A model generated the notes under the pieces. It searched no databases. It saw only the letters and a list, made by a program, of their open reading frames with translations, and had not been told where the DNA came from. A stretch of DNA of 33,424 nt from the NCBI GenBank assembly GCA_022791755.1, contig JAAVZR010000006.1, forward strand, positions 1 to 33,424. Direction: 5' to 3'. Source of the DNA: Lachnospiraceae bacterium. Its GTDB lineage: Bacteria; Bacillota; Clostridia; Lachnospirales; Lachnospiraceae. Position 1 is the stretch's first letter, and the number at the start of each line of letters is the position of its first letter. The position numbers and the translations under genes were made by a program. Shown here in pieces: positions 16,140 through 24,326 of this stretch.

Positions 16140-17309
16140 TTAAAAGTCACTTTTAAATATTTTTTTCCCATATTCATGAGACACTTCTAAAGGCCCCCTG
16201 CTATAGCTCTGCACTATTCTTTCATATATTTTTAAAGCGTTTGGAGCATTCTCATAAATAATTGCCTGCATTTGCATGTCACGATACAATTTAGCGACCC
16301 TGTTTTGTTTCTTTAAAAATCTTTTTCTAAAGGTATTAGAGTCAAGGTGGATTTCTGAAATATAATTATTTTCTGAAAACAAAATACCAATAACATTGTC
16401 TTCTCGTATATATTCCAGCGTATACATCCCCCTTCTACGGTCTCCATCTTCCAACAGGTTTATAAGACGCATCCGGTCATCTCTCCTGTCAATGCAAAGC
16501 AACTGATTATAGTCTAAATTGATCGGCAAAAAACAGATATTATCTCCCGCAACAAAGCTTTTATAAAATACAGGTATTCCTGTATCTGAAACAGTTCTCT
16601 GGATACTAAATCCTTCTGGATAGTTATCCAGCTCCACTATTTTTTTATTCGTTTTCTCCCATATATAGATCTTTCCTGATATCCCGGATAACCAAAATCT
16701 GTCATCTTCATAACAAATGGCATAGAGCCCTTCTGACAACCCTGCAGGCTCATACACCGTGCTTTTCATGGAGTCCATATCAAATTCATATATTTTGTTT
16801 GAATTTCTTGATATGCAGAATATAGAATCATTTACTCTTCTCGCCTCATGTCCAGGTAATACGTCCGCCTTATCAAATATATCAACATACTCCTCTACTT
16901 TTCTTTCTCCTATATTGACTACTAAAACCTTTTTTAAGCCATAGGATATGGCAAATAGTTTTTCATCATACTCCCAAAAATAACATATTCCTAATCGCAC
17001 CGAATCAGGATTTGCAATAGCAATTCTGCTTATTTCCTTTTTCTTAATATCATAGACAACGATGCAATCTCCCCTGTCAGGAATACAAAAAAGATCCTTA
17101 TCCTTTTTATAACAGTGTGGGTTTATTCTATAAAAAGGGAGTTCTTCCTCTGTAATTGATAATGGAGTTGGTAAAATGGATATAAGCTTACAGATATCAT
17201 TTAACAAATCTATTTTATATAATGCATTTTCGTTCCTGTCTATAACCCATCCTTCCCTATCCTCAAACAGAATTTGATCACATTGTATAAATTCTTCTGT
17301 CAACCCCAT
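16140..17309 (-). CDS. Hypothetical beta-propeller-like protein
   Basis: A 389-residue protein that I do not recognise as a named family. It is made of repeated short beta-strand units such as KIYEFDMDSMKSTVYEPAG and KIYIWEKTNKKIVELDNYP, spaced like the blades of a beta-propeller, with no signal peptide or membrane segment. The C-terminal 50 residues are helical and basic. It may be a binding or scaffold protein for the cytoplasmic glycan enzymes; this is a guess from context only. The ATG at 17309 has GAGAGG six bases upstream. It is AT-rich and preceded by a 142-base gap (17310-17451) in which I see no clear promoter. Confidence 0.6.
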   Translation of the reverse strand: MGLTEEFIQCDQILFEDREGWVIDRNENALYKIDLLNDICKLISILPTPLSITEEELPFYRINPHCYKKDKDLFCIPDRGDCIVVYDIKKKEISRIAIANPDSVRLGICYFWEYDEKLFAISYGLKKVLVVNIGERKVEEYVDIFDKADVLPGHEARRVNDSIFCISRNSNKIYEFDMDSMKSTVYEPAGLSEGLYAICYEDDRFWLSGISGKIYIWEKTNKKIVELDNYPEGFSIQRTVSDTGIPVFYKSFVAGDNICFLPINLDYNQLLCIDRRDDRMRLINLLEDGDRRRGMYTLEYIREDNVIGILFSENNYISEIHLDSNTFRKRFLKKQNRVAKLYRDMQMQAIIYENAPNALKIYERIVQSYSRGPLEVSHEYGKKIFKSDF

Positions 17310-17451
17310 ATCAAACCTCTCCCTCAATTCAAGATATATTTATTTACCTTTTAACGGACATGTGTTACGTATCAAAAAGCTTGCTCCCGTTCCCTATCAA
17401 TTTTTATGAACCATAATACAATCTTTATTTGTTCCACCTTTATTATGTATC

Positions 17452-18015
17452 TTAGCTATTTGCCAGAATAAACATCATCATATGATTCAACACCAGATGG
17501 ATGTCTTCCGTAATCTGCATATTATCCACCGGCACATGAATGTTATATTTCGCCATCTCCTTCAGCCTTCCCCCGCTGTATCCCGTGAAGGCAATGGTCT
17601 TTGCCCCGATCTCATTGGCATAGGCAAAAGCGCGGATCACATTCTCCGAATTACCGCTGCCTGAGATGCCGATCAGCACATCTCCCCGCTTCATCTTATT
17701 CTTTAACGGCACCACGAAAATATCGTCATAGCTGAAATCATTGGCCACCGCCATCATCATGGGAATATTATCGCTGAGACACTCCATATCGTATTTGACA
17801 TCCTGTCCATAGCTGATACCCTTGTTAAAATCGCTTCCCATATGAGAAGCTGTGGAGGCGCTTCCTCCATTCCCGCATGTGAAGATTCTCTTTCCCGATA
17901 ACCGCGCCTGCTCCAGGACATTCATCACCTGATTGATATCCTCCACAGACAGACTGTCCAATATCTTTTTTTCCAGCTCCAGATACTTTCCGATTTTCTC
18001 TCTGTAATTCTCCAT
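17452..18015 (-). CDS. gmhA: Sedoheptulose 7-phosphate isomerase (SIS domain)
   Basis: A 187-residue SIS-domain isomerase that converts sedoheptulose 7-phosphate to D-glycero-D-manno-heptose 7-phosphate, the first step of heptose nucleotide synthesis. Key segments are TCGNGGSASTASHMGSDF (about 46-63), SGSGNSENVIRA, and the C-terminal EDIHLVLNHMMM with the active-site Glu/His. Length and motifs fit GmhA well. It sits beside hddA and in the same operon as the HddC-GmhB fusion, which supports the assignment over a generic phosphosugar isomerase. The ATG at 18015 is preceded by AAGGAGA. Confidence 0.9.
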   Translation of the reverse strand: MENYREKIGKYLELEKKILDSLSVEDINQVMNVLEQARLSGKRIFTCGNGGSASTASHMGSDFNKGISYGQDVKYDMECLSDNIPMMMAVANDFSYDDIFVVPLKNKMKRGDVLIGISGSGNSENVIRAFAYANEIGAKTIAFTGYSGGRLKEMAKYNIHVPVDNMQITEDIHLVLNHMMMFILANS

Positions 18016-18060
18016 GACTTCTCCTTCCCGTTTTTGCTGTCCTTCCCGTAGTCCGCCTCT

Positions 18061-19011
18061 TTACTGCCTTCTTGACTTCCATACTTCCTGCACGGTTTTT
18101 CTCACTGCTTCATCTGAACTGTACCGTGCCCGCCATCCGGCCCCGTGTATCCGGTCCAGACAATACCGGAATCTGGGAACATCGCCCTTCCAGCCCCCTT
18201 CGCCGCCGGTATACTCATACCGCACCCCATGCAGTCCCATCTCCTCACACACGATATCCGCGATCCGGGTCACGCAGGTATCGCCCTCCACGCCCACATT
18301 GTACAGTGTAATCCCTGCCTTCTCCGTCTCCATAAAGCGGAGAATGGCGTCCACCAGATCTGTCACATAGATATACGGCTTCGTCTGCTTCCCGTCCCCC
18401 AGTATCCGCAGATGATCCGGCTCCTGCTCCAGCCGTTTCATGAAGTCAAAGACCACTCCATGGGTCAGATGAGGCCCGATCACATTGGGGAAGCGAAAAA
18501 TCAGGGCCTGCATGTCGTTCATATAGGAAAACGCATGGATCAGCGCCTCGCTTCCCAGCTTCGCCGCTCCATAGTAGGACACCGGCGCCAGATCCGGCGT
18601 GTTCTCATCCAGCTCCACCTCCCGCTTGTCCCCGTAAACCGCTGAGGTGGAGGCAAAAAACAGCCGCTTTACCCCATATTCACGCATGGCGGACAATATC
18701 TCAAATGTGGTAGAGTATGTATTCCGATACTCGATATCGGGATTTGCCGCGCTGGCCTGAATATCCGAGTTGGCCGCCAGATGAAAGATATATTCCGGCG
18801 TAAACTCCCGAACGATTTTTCTCATGCTCTCCCGGTTCGCCGCGTCTCCTTCGTACAGTACAAAATCAGGAAAATCATGCAGCAGCTCCACGTTCATCCT
18901 TGTCCCCAGGGAAAAGTTATCCATACAGGCCACCTTATGTCCCTGTTTCAGCAGATTCTCACACAAATGACTTCCGATAAAACCGGCTCCGCCGACTACC
19001 AATGCTCTCAT
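18061..19011 (-). CDS. NAD-dependent nucleotide-sugar epimerase (UDP-glucose 4-epimerase-like SDR)
   Basis: An extended SDR enzyme of 316 residues. GGAGFIGSHLCENLL at the N-terminus binds NAD, HLAANSDI follows, ASTSAVYGD supplies the catalytic Ser/Thr, and SYYGAAKLGSE carries the Tyr-x-x-x-Lys pair. It is most like the UDP-glucose 4-epimerase/GDP-sugar epimerase group. Lying between hddA and gmhA it may act on the GDP-heptose product or an intermediate, but the substrate is not visible in the sequence. The ATG at 19011 starts two bases after the hddA stop and has GGAGG seven bases upstream, so the pair is translationally close-coupled. Confidence 0.82.
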   Translation of the reverse strand: MRALVVGGAGFIGSHLCENLLKQGHKVACMDNFSLGTRMNVELLHDFPDFVLYEGDAANRESMRKIVREFTPEYIFHLAANSDIQASAANPDIEYRNTYSTTFEILSAMREYGVKRLFFASTSAVYGDKREVELDENTPDLAPVSYYGAAKLGSEALIHAFSYMNDMQALIFRFPNVIGPHLTHGVVFDFMKRLEQEPDHLRILGDGKQTKPYIYVTDLVDAILRFMETEKAGITLYNVGVEGDTCVTRIADIVCEEMGLHGVRYEYTGGEGGWKGDVPRFRYCLDRIHGAGWRARYSSDEAVRKTVQEVWKSRRQ

Positions 19012-19013
19012 AA

Positions 19014-20003
19014 TCAATCCTCCCAGTATTTGTCCCCGATATATACGATCGAGCTGCCATCATGTTCAAACTGAAAATCAAAGGGCCTCAGCCGCAGTTG
19101 ATTCTTCAGACGTTCCTGCCTCTCTTTCGGACAGTAAAAGAGCAAGAACCCGCCGCCTCCTGCCCCCAGGAGTTTTCCGCCCAGAGCTCCGCTGTCCATG
19201 GCGCAGCGGTACAGATCGTCGATCCTTTGATTGGAAATGCTCCCGGCCAGCTCCCGCTTCTTCATCCAGCTTTCGTGGAGGATCGTTCCAAAGTCCTTCA
19301 GTTCGTTCTGCTCCAGCGCCTGCTTCATCTGTCTTGCCAGCTCACACATGCGCAGCAGATTCCGGGTCTTATCTTTTTGAGAAATATTTTTTTTCTGTTC
19401 CGAGAGAATCCTGTTGGCATCATGGGTCAGTCCTGTATAAAACATGACCAGGTTTTCCTGCAACTGCTTCTGGGTCTCCCGCCGGGTCACCACCGGCTCC
19501 ACCGACACCGAATCGTCCTTATGAAATGAGATAAAGTTCAGGCCGCCGAAGGCCGCCGCATACTGGTCCTGCTTGCCGATGGGATTTCCCAACTTCTCGA
19601 TCTCCACCTGACAGGCTTCCTTTGCCAGTCTTGCCTTGCTGACATATTTGCCCCGGTAGCAATAGAGCGTATGTAACAGTCCCACGGTAAAGGAGCTGGA
19701 GGAGCCCAGGCCCGTCCCGCTGGGCACGTCTGCCGTACTGCTGATCTCCACGCCGCTGATGTGCTTATCATTCAGCACGCAGCGAAAGATGGAGTGATTG
19801 ATATCGTAGAGGTTTTCCACCGTCTCATTCTGGGAATATTTCAGGGCCGTCTTCTGATCGTCAAAATACGGGTGAATCGTCAGGTACATATAGCGGTTGA
19901 TCGTTGTGCTCAGGACACAGCCGCCGTGCTCTCTGTAAAAATCCGCAATGTCGCTCCCGCCTCCGCAGAAGCTGACTCGGAATGGGGTTTTCGTAATTAT
20001 CAT
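19014..20003 (-). CDS. hddA: D-glycero-alpha-D-manno-heptose 7-phosphate kinase (GHMP kinase)
   Basis: A 329-residue GHMP-family sugar kinase of the HddA type. It phosphorylates heptose 7-phosphate at C1 in the alpha configuration, giving the 1,7-bisphosphate of the GDP-heptose pathway. The start TPFRVSFCGGGSDIADFY is diagnostic for the HddA/fucokinase-like branch. The ATP-binding GHMP motif is PSGTGLGSSSSFTVGLL (about 92-108), and LGAGGGGFLLFY is the C-terminal motif 3. It is followed by an epimerase and gmhA. The ATG at 20003 lies downstream of AGGAAGGA. Confidence 0.9.
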   Translation of the reverse strand: MIITKTPFRVSFCGGGSDIADFYREHGGCVLSTTINRYMYLTIHPYFDDQKTALKYSQNETVENLYDINHSIFRCVLNDKHISGVEISSTADVPSGTGLGSSSSFTVGLLHTLYCYRGKYVSKARLAKEACQVEIEKLGNPIGKQDQYAAAFGGLNFISFHKDDSVSVEPVVTRRETQKQLQENLVMFYTGLTHDANRILSEQKKNISQKDKTRNLLRMCELARQMKQALEQNELKDFGTILHESWMKKRELAGSISNQRIDDLYRCAMDSGALGGKLLGAGGGGFLLFYCPKERQERLKNQLRLRPFDFQFEHDGSSIVYIGDKYWED

Positions 20004-20026
20004 CTTCCTGGTTCCTTCCTGTCCGC

Positions 20027-21376
20027 CTAAAATTCCATTCCCGTAATCCGGTAATACCGTATGTTCCTCTCCGGGATACCGTTCTCTCTTAACTGCCTCA
20101 AAAGATCCATATAGTGATCGTGATTGGCAATGACAACGAATGCGTCAGGATATTCCTCGCACGCCTTCTCTACGGAAAGGATTTCCTTTCCAAACAGAGA
20201 TTTCCCGGATAAGACCGGGTTATTATCTGCAAATGCGCACACATTGTCCATCCCCATGCGCTTCATCAACGAATAAAACCTTTTTCCACAATTCCCTGCG
20301 CCGGCAATGATTACTTTTTCCCCCTGCTTACACCATTCTATGATCCTGTCCTGATAGTCTAAAATGCCATGTACTTTTTCGTACATGTTCAGCAGGTAGA
20401 TTTCCTTCGATTTTATCAAGGTTAAAACCTCCCAGTATAAATCAAAGCCCAATTTGACCGGGGAGATGTACCCTTTTGCAAGCCCCTCCTGAAATTCTTT
20501 TATATACTCCGAAAGCATCTCATAAGCTTCTTTTGGCAGCGTTCTTCCCCCTACCAGTAAGTTGGAACACCATGTATGGACAGACCATACCATCTTCCCA
20601 AAATACGCCCACCAATGCTCTCTGGTGATATCTCCTCTCTTCAGAAGATACTCTTTAATAAACATATACTCATAAAAATCCTTCACAAGCCCCGACGCTT
20701 TCTTCATGGAAGCGGCCTCGTTGTCTTTTCTGTAAAAATACAGCCCTTCGTCTATATACATGACTCGTTTTGCCGAGCAGATTGTCTGCCACTGAAACCC
20801 ATGGTCCTGGTAGGATGGCCCCTGCGTCTCATTCAGCCGTATACGGTTTTGTCTCAGAAAATCCGCCCGGTAAATGCCATTCCACATACAGTGATCCGGC
20901 CCGATTATTTCAGGATAATAAAAGGGAGAGATCACCTGATTATACAGCGTTTCATTCCATGCAAAGATCCGTTCCTCTTCATAACAGCGGTATTTCCCGT
21001 CTACATTTATAAAAGGAATGTGATTGGCCTTCGCATAGTCCAACCGATTTTTCTCAGCCAGATCATATAACCGTTCAAACATATCCGGCCGCACATAATC
21101 ATCGGTTTCCAGAAATCCCACATACTTTCCTCTGGCCTGTCTGATTCCCAGGTTATAAGAATATCCGCAGCTTTTTTTCGTGTCATCCAGTAATCGGATC
21201 CTGGAATCCTTCTGCATATATTCCTGAAGTACCTCCCTTGTCCCGTCGGTGGAAAAGGCATCCACACAAAGAATCTCGATCTCCTTCAGGGTTTGATTCA
21301 CAATGCTTTCCATACATTCCCGGATATACTGGGAAACATTATAGGAAATAAGAATAACCGAAACTTTTATCTCCAT
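20027..21376 (-). CDS. Glycosyltransferase family 2 with C-terminal Rossmann-like domain
   Basis: A 449-residue cytoplasmic GT2 (GT-A fold) transferase: VSVILISYNVSQYIREC at the start, EILCVDAFSTDGT, and the metal-binding ETDDYV near residue 90. The middle part has the QDHGFQWQ acceptor-side segment. Residues 352-449 (EKVIIAGAGNCGKRFYSL, then FADNN) are the small GxGxxG domain shared across this cluster. It is a clear paralogue of the genes at 25640 and 26980. Donor and acceptor are unknown. The ATG at 21376 has AAGGTGG upstream. Confidence 0.85.
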   Translation of the reverse strand: MEIKVSVILISYNVSQYIRECMESIVNQTLKEIEILCVDAFSTDGTREVLQEYMQKDSRIRLLDDTKKSCGYSYNLGIRQARGKYVGFLETDDYVRPDMFERLYDLAEKNRLDYAKANHIPFINVDGKYRCYEEERIFAWNETLYNQVISPFYYPEIIGPDHCMWNGIYRADFLRQNRIRLNETQGPSYQDHGFQWQTICSAKRVMYIDEGLYFYRKDNEAASMKKASGLVKDFYEYMFIKEYLLKRGDITREHWWAYFGKMVWSVHTWCSNLLVGGRTLPKEAYEMLSEYIKEFQEGLAKGYISPVKLGFDLYWEVLTLIKSKEIYLLNMYEKVHGILDYQDRIIEWCKQGEKVIIAGAGNCGKRFYSLMKRMGMDNVCAFADNNPVLSGKSLFGKEILSVEKACEEYPDAFVVIANHDHYMDLLRQLRENGIPERNIRYYRITGMEF

Positions 21377-21395
21377 CGACCTGCCACCTTCTTTC

Positions 21396-23021
21396 TTACT
21401 TTAAATAATCCTCATAGATTTGTGACTGAATTTGAATACCCTCTCTTCTGTAAAAAGAAATATTCATATATTCCGGCTTCGGTGGGTAGGACTTACCAAC
21501 CATATCTGTATATCCCAGATGGTTATCCGTTTGAAAGACTATACAAGATGGATATTCTTTCTCAAAGAAAGCATACATTTTATCCAGCAATTTATTTTTT
21601 CTGTTTATTTTATCTTCTGATATATAAAAACAGATTTTTCTGTTCTTTTGAAAGGTCGTTGCCAGGCGGTTCTTTATCAGAAATACCGAGCCGATCTCTG
21701 CCTTGCCGATTGCCTGGATAAATTCCCTGCATTTTTTTTGCCACAAATCCCAAAACTCATCGCTGGACCACAAAATCCTTCTGTAGCTTGCCTGGCTGTG
21801 CCGTTTTGTCTCATCGGAAAATCCGCATTCTTCCAGCGCCTCCGAGCATGTAATATAATTACCTTTCTCATCCGTCAGAATATCGGTGCATTCCTGCATA
21901 AAATCAATGAACAGAATCTGAGGCGCCTCTTTCTTATTCCAATGCAAGAAATATCCGTTTATGTCATCGTTAATGCATTGCTGCCGGAAATCATTATAGT
22001 GCATCCTCTCCACGCGTTTCTCGCCGGTACTCATCTGTGCAATCACGCTTGTAAAGGTTATATGTTTTCTGATCGCCTCCAGACCGTTGCAAATTTCACT
22101 GATAATCCATCGCAACGAAAATCCGCCGTACACGATATAGGAGGAATTCTGCAGTTTTGAAAATTTATCTTCCATAAATGCTGCTATTTCCGGGCATTCC
22201 CGTTCCAGCGCAGCGTATTTCTTTTTTCCCAGACAATGCAGACAAATGATCCTGAAATGGCTGTACATAGACAACTGAAACGCTTTTTCACAGGGTTCAT
22301 ACATTCCCATGGATTTCAGGCTTTTCTCTGCCCAGTCATAGACTTCCGGTATTTTTTTATAGGTCTGTTTGTGGGAAGACAGGCAGTTTTCCCGATCCGC
22401 CTGGTAATTTGCATAGGTTCCATGACATGTAGCGATTTTACGTGCGGCAAAAATCAATGCCGGGTAAACGGCCAGGTCTTCAAACGGAAGAATTGGCTGG
22501 ATGATTCCGTTATCCAGAAACAAGCTCTTCCGAAACAGCTTCCCCCAGATAAAATTGCTCCCGAAACACACGATTTTCTTTTTATCGCTGTCTGTCTCGT
22601 AAACAGCTTCCGGCCACTCCGGGCCGATTAAATCCACGACTGTTTCCTCTATGTATTTTTTGGCATCCCCCATAACAATATCGATCTGGCGATCCTTTTC
22701 TGCGGTCTCCAGCATTTTTTCCACAAAATCTTTATCCAGCCAGTCATCCGAATCCAGAAACAGTACATAATCGCCATGGGACAGCTTCATCGCCATGTTC
22801 CTTGCGTCTCCCAGACCTCTGTCCCTCCTGCTGATTACCGTAATCCGTTTATCCTGTTCTTCCCACATTTTTACTCTGCGCAAGCTGTCATCTTCGGACT
22901 GTGCCTCCATAATCAGGATCTCCAGATAGGGGTATGTCTGATTTACAACCGATTCCATACATCGGTCTATATATTCCTCTACGTTATAAACAGGAATTAT
23001 TATGGAAACTTTTTTATTCAT
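21396..23021 (-). CDS. Glycosyltransferase family 2 with large C-terminal domain of unknown function
   Basis: A 541-residue protein. Residues 1-230 are a GT2 transferase (VSIIIPVYNVEEYIDRCMES, GLGDARNMAM, LFLDSDDWLD). The C-terminal part from about residue 290 starts NSSYIVYGGFSLRWIISE and has ILFIDFMQECTDI in the middle. It is not the Rossmann-like domain of the neighbours; it resembles the DUF6270 family, possibly SGNH-hydrolase-like, but I hold that loosely. If right, the protein could both add a sugar and act on an acyl or other substituent. It lies 9 bases after the previous gene and 19 before the next. Confidence 0.75.
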   Translation of the reverse strand: MNKKVSIIIPVYNVEEYIDRCMESVVNQTYPYLEILIMEAQSEDDSLRRVKMWEEQDKRITVISRRDRGLGDARNMAMKLSHGDYVLFLDSDDWLDKDFVEKMLETAEKDRQIDIVMGDAKKYIEETVVDLIGPEWPEAVYETDSDKKKIVCFGSNFIWGKLFRKSLFLDNGIIQPILPFEDLAVYPALIFAARKIATCHGTYANYQADRENCLSSHKQTYKKIPEVYDWAEKSLKSMGMYEPCEKAFQLSMYSHFRIICLHCLGKKKYAALERECPEIAAFMEDKFSKLQNSSYIVYGGFSLRWIISEICNGLEAIRKHITFTSVIAQMSTGEKRVERMHYNDFRQQCINDDINGYFLHWNKKEAPQILFIDFMQECTDILTDEKGNYITCSEALEECGFSDETKRHSQASYRRILWSSDEFWDLWQKKCREFIQAIGKAEIGSVFLIKNRLATTFQKNRKICFYISEDKINRKNKLLDKMYAFFEKEYPSCIVFQTDNHLGYTDMVGKSYPPKPEYMNISFYRREGIQIQSQIYEDYLK

Positions 23022-23030
23022 TCCGCCGCC

Positions 23031-24326
23031 TCACTCACATGTCTGAACATGTATCTTCTCCACGTTATTCAAAATTTCAATCAAAGTATATACCGGGATC
23101 CCTGTCCTCGCTTTTAACTCAGCCGCAATCACGGCTCCTTCCTTTAACGGCGTAACCACAATCGCGTCGCACTGCCCCGCATCCTTCACATCCGTAACCA
23201 CAGTCAGGCCGTCCAGCAGCTTGTTATTTTTATCTATTCCACAGACGATCCTTACAGGGGAGTTCTTCAATTCATAATACAGGGCATTCCCGAAGGTACC
23301 CAGGCCATAAATCGCTATCGTTCCAATTCCTGTGTTCCGTAGGTATTCTCCGATTCCTATTCCCTTATACCTTGTTTCCACCATCATCCTCATAATATAA
23401 TAGGAAGCACCGAGTTCGTTGTAGGAATCCAGCAGGCTGTAGTACCGGCATATATCCTTCCAGTATCGTATGGTTTCTTTTTTATCAAGGAGATCCTGTT
23501 CGATCTCGCTTAAAAGCTTAAAAACATTCTCGTTAAAGCGTCGAACAACCGGCCAGTAAAATTCTTCATTGATTCGCCGGACCAGCTTTTTTTGCAGTTC
23601 AAATAACCGCTTTTCTTTTGCCAGCCTCATATTGTCCCTGATTCCCATGAGTGTATGTTCAATATATACCGCATGCTCCCCCAGATTTTGGTGTCCCAGC
23701 CGATAACAATACCATTCCACCGGCATGACCCACACTTTTCTCGCAGCCAGCATTGCCTGTAGGAAAAAGGGAGGATCCTGATAGCGTCTGTATGGAGGGA
23801 AAACAATCTTTTTCTCCTTCAGCATCTTCCGGCAGAAGATATAGCTCTGGTAGTGATAATCTTCCTGATAATCGTAATAGTCCAGCTCCACTCCGTCCGG
23901 ATGACCCTTGCATATATCTCTGTGCAAAGGCAGACGTTCTGTCCGGCCGCTCTCAACATATTTCATTTCACGAAAGCTGCCGCATATTTTTACCTCATGA
24001 TCGCCGCACGCCCTTATCATCTGTTCCAATGCCGTCTCATCCAGATAATAATCATCTGCGTCCAGGAAGCACACAAACTCTCCCTGCGCCAGTTCCAGCC
24101 CTTTGTTTCTGGCCATTCCCGACCCTGCGTTTTCCTGAGAAATAATGCGAATTTCCTGATGGTTTCTGGCATATGTCCGTAAAATATGAATCGAACGGTC
24201 CGTGGAGCCATCGTCAATGCAGAGAATCTCCTTCTTTCTCACCGTCTGTGCCAATGCGCTGTTCAGGCATTCCCGCAGATATGTTTCTGCATTATATACC
24301 GGTATGATAATTGATACGTCCACCAT
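23031..24326 (-). CDS. Glycosyltransferase family 2 with C-terminal Rossmann-like domain
   Basis: A 431-residue GT2 transferase: VSIIIPVYNAETYLRECLNS, EILCIDDGSTDRS, GSGMARNKGLE, and the DxD-type LDADDYY. The C-terminal domain (334-431) begins GTIAIYGLGTFGNALYYEL with GIDKNN at the second strand. The GT part is more distant from the paralogous trio at 20027/25640/26980. Its ATG at 24326 overlaps the TGA of the flavoprotein gene by one base (TGATG), so translation is likely coupled. Confidence 0.85.
   Translation of the reverse strand: MVDVSIIIPVYNAETYLRECLNSALAQTVRKKEILCIDDGSTDRSIHILRTYARNHQEIRIISQENAGSGMARNKGLELAQGEFVCFLDADDYYLDETALEQMIRACGDHEVKICGSFREMKYVESGRTERLPLHRDICKGHPDGVELDYYDYQEDYHYQSYIFCRKMLKEKKIVFPPYRRYQDPPFFLQAMLAARKVWVMPVEWYCYRLGHQNLGEHAVYIEHTLMGIRDNMRLAKEKRLFELQKKLVRRINEEFYWPVVRRFNENVFKLLSEIEQDLLDKKETIRYWKDICRYYSLLDSYNELGASYYIMRMMVETRYKGIGIGEYLRNTGIGTIAIYGLGTFGNALYYELKNSPVRIVCGIDKNNKLLDGLTVVTDVKDAGQCDAIVVTPLKEGAVIAAELKARTGIPVYTLIEILNNVEKIHVQTCE

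Noticed and set aside
17310..17451. Internal promoter for the AT-rich gene block
   Set aside because: Several TTGATA-like hexamers occur, but none has a matching -10 at 16-18 bases; AT-rich DNA gives such hexamers by chance.
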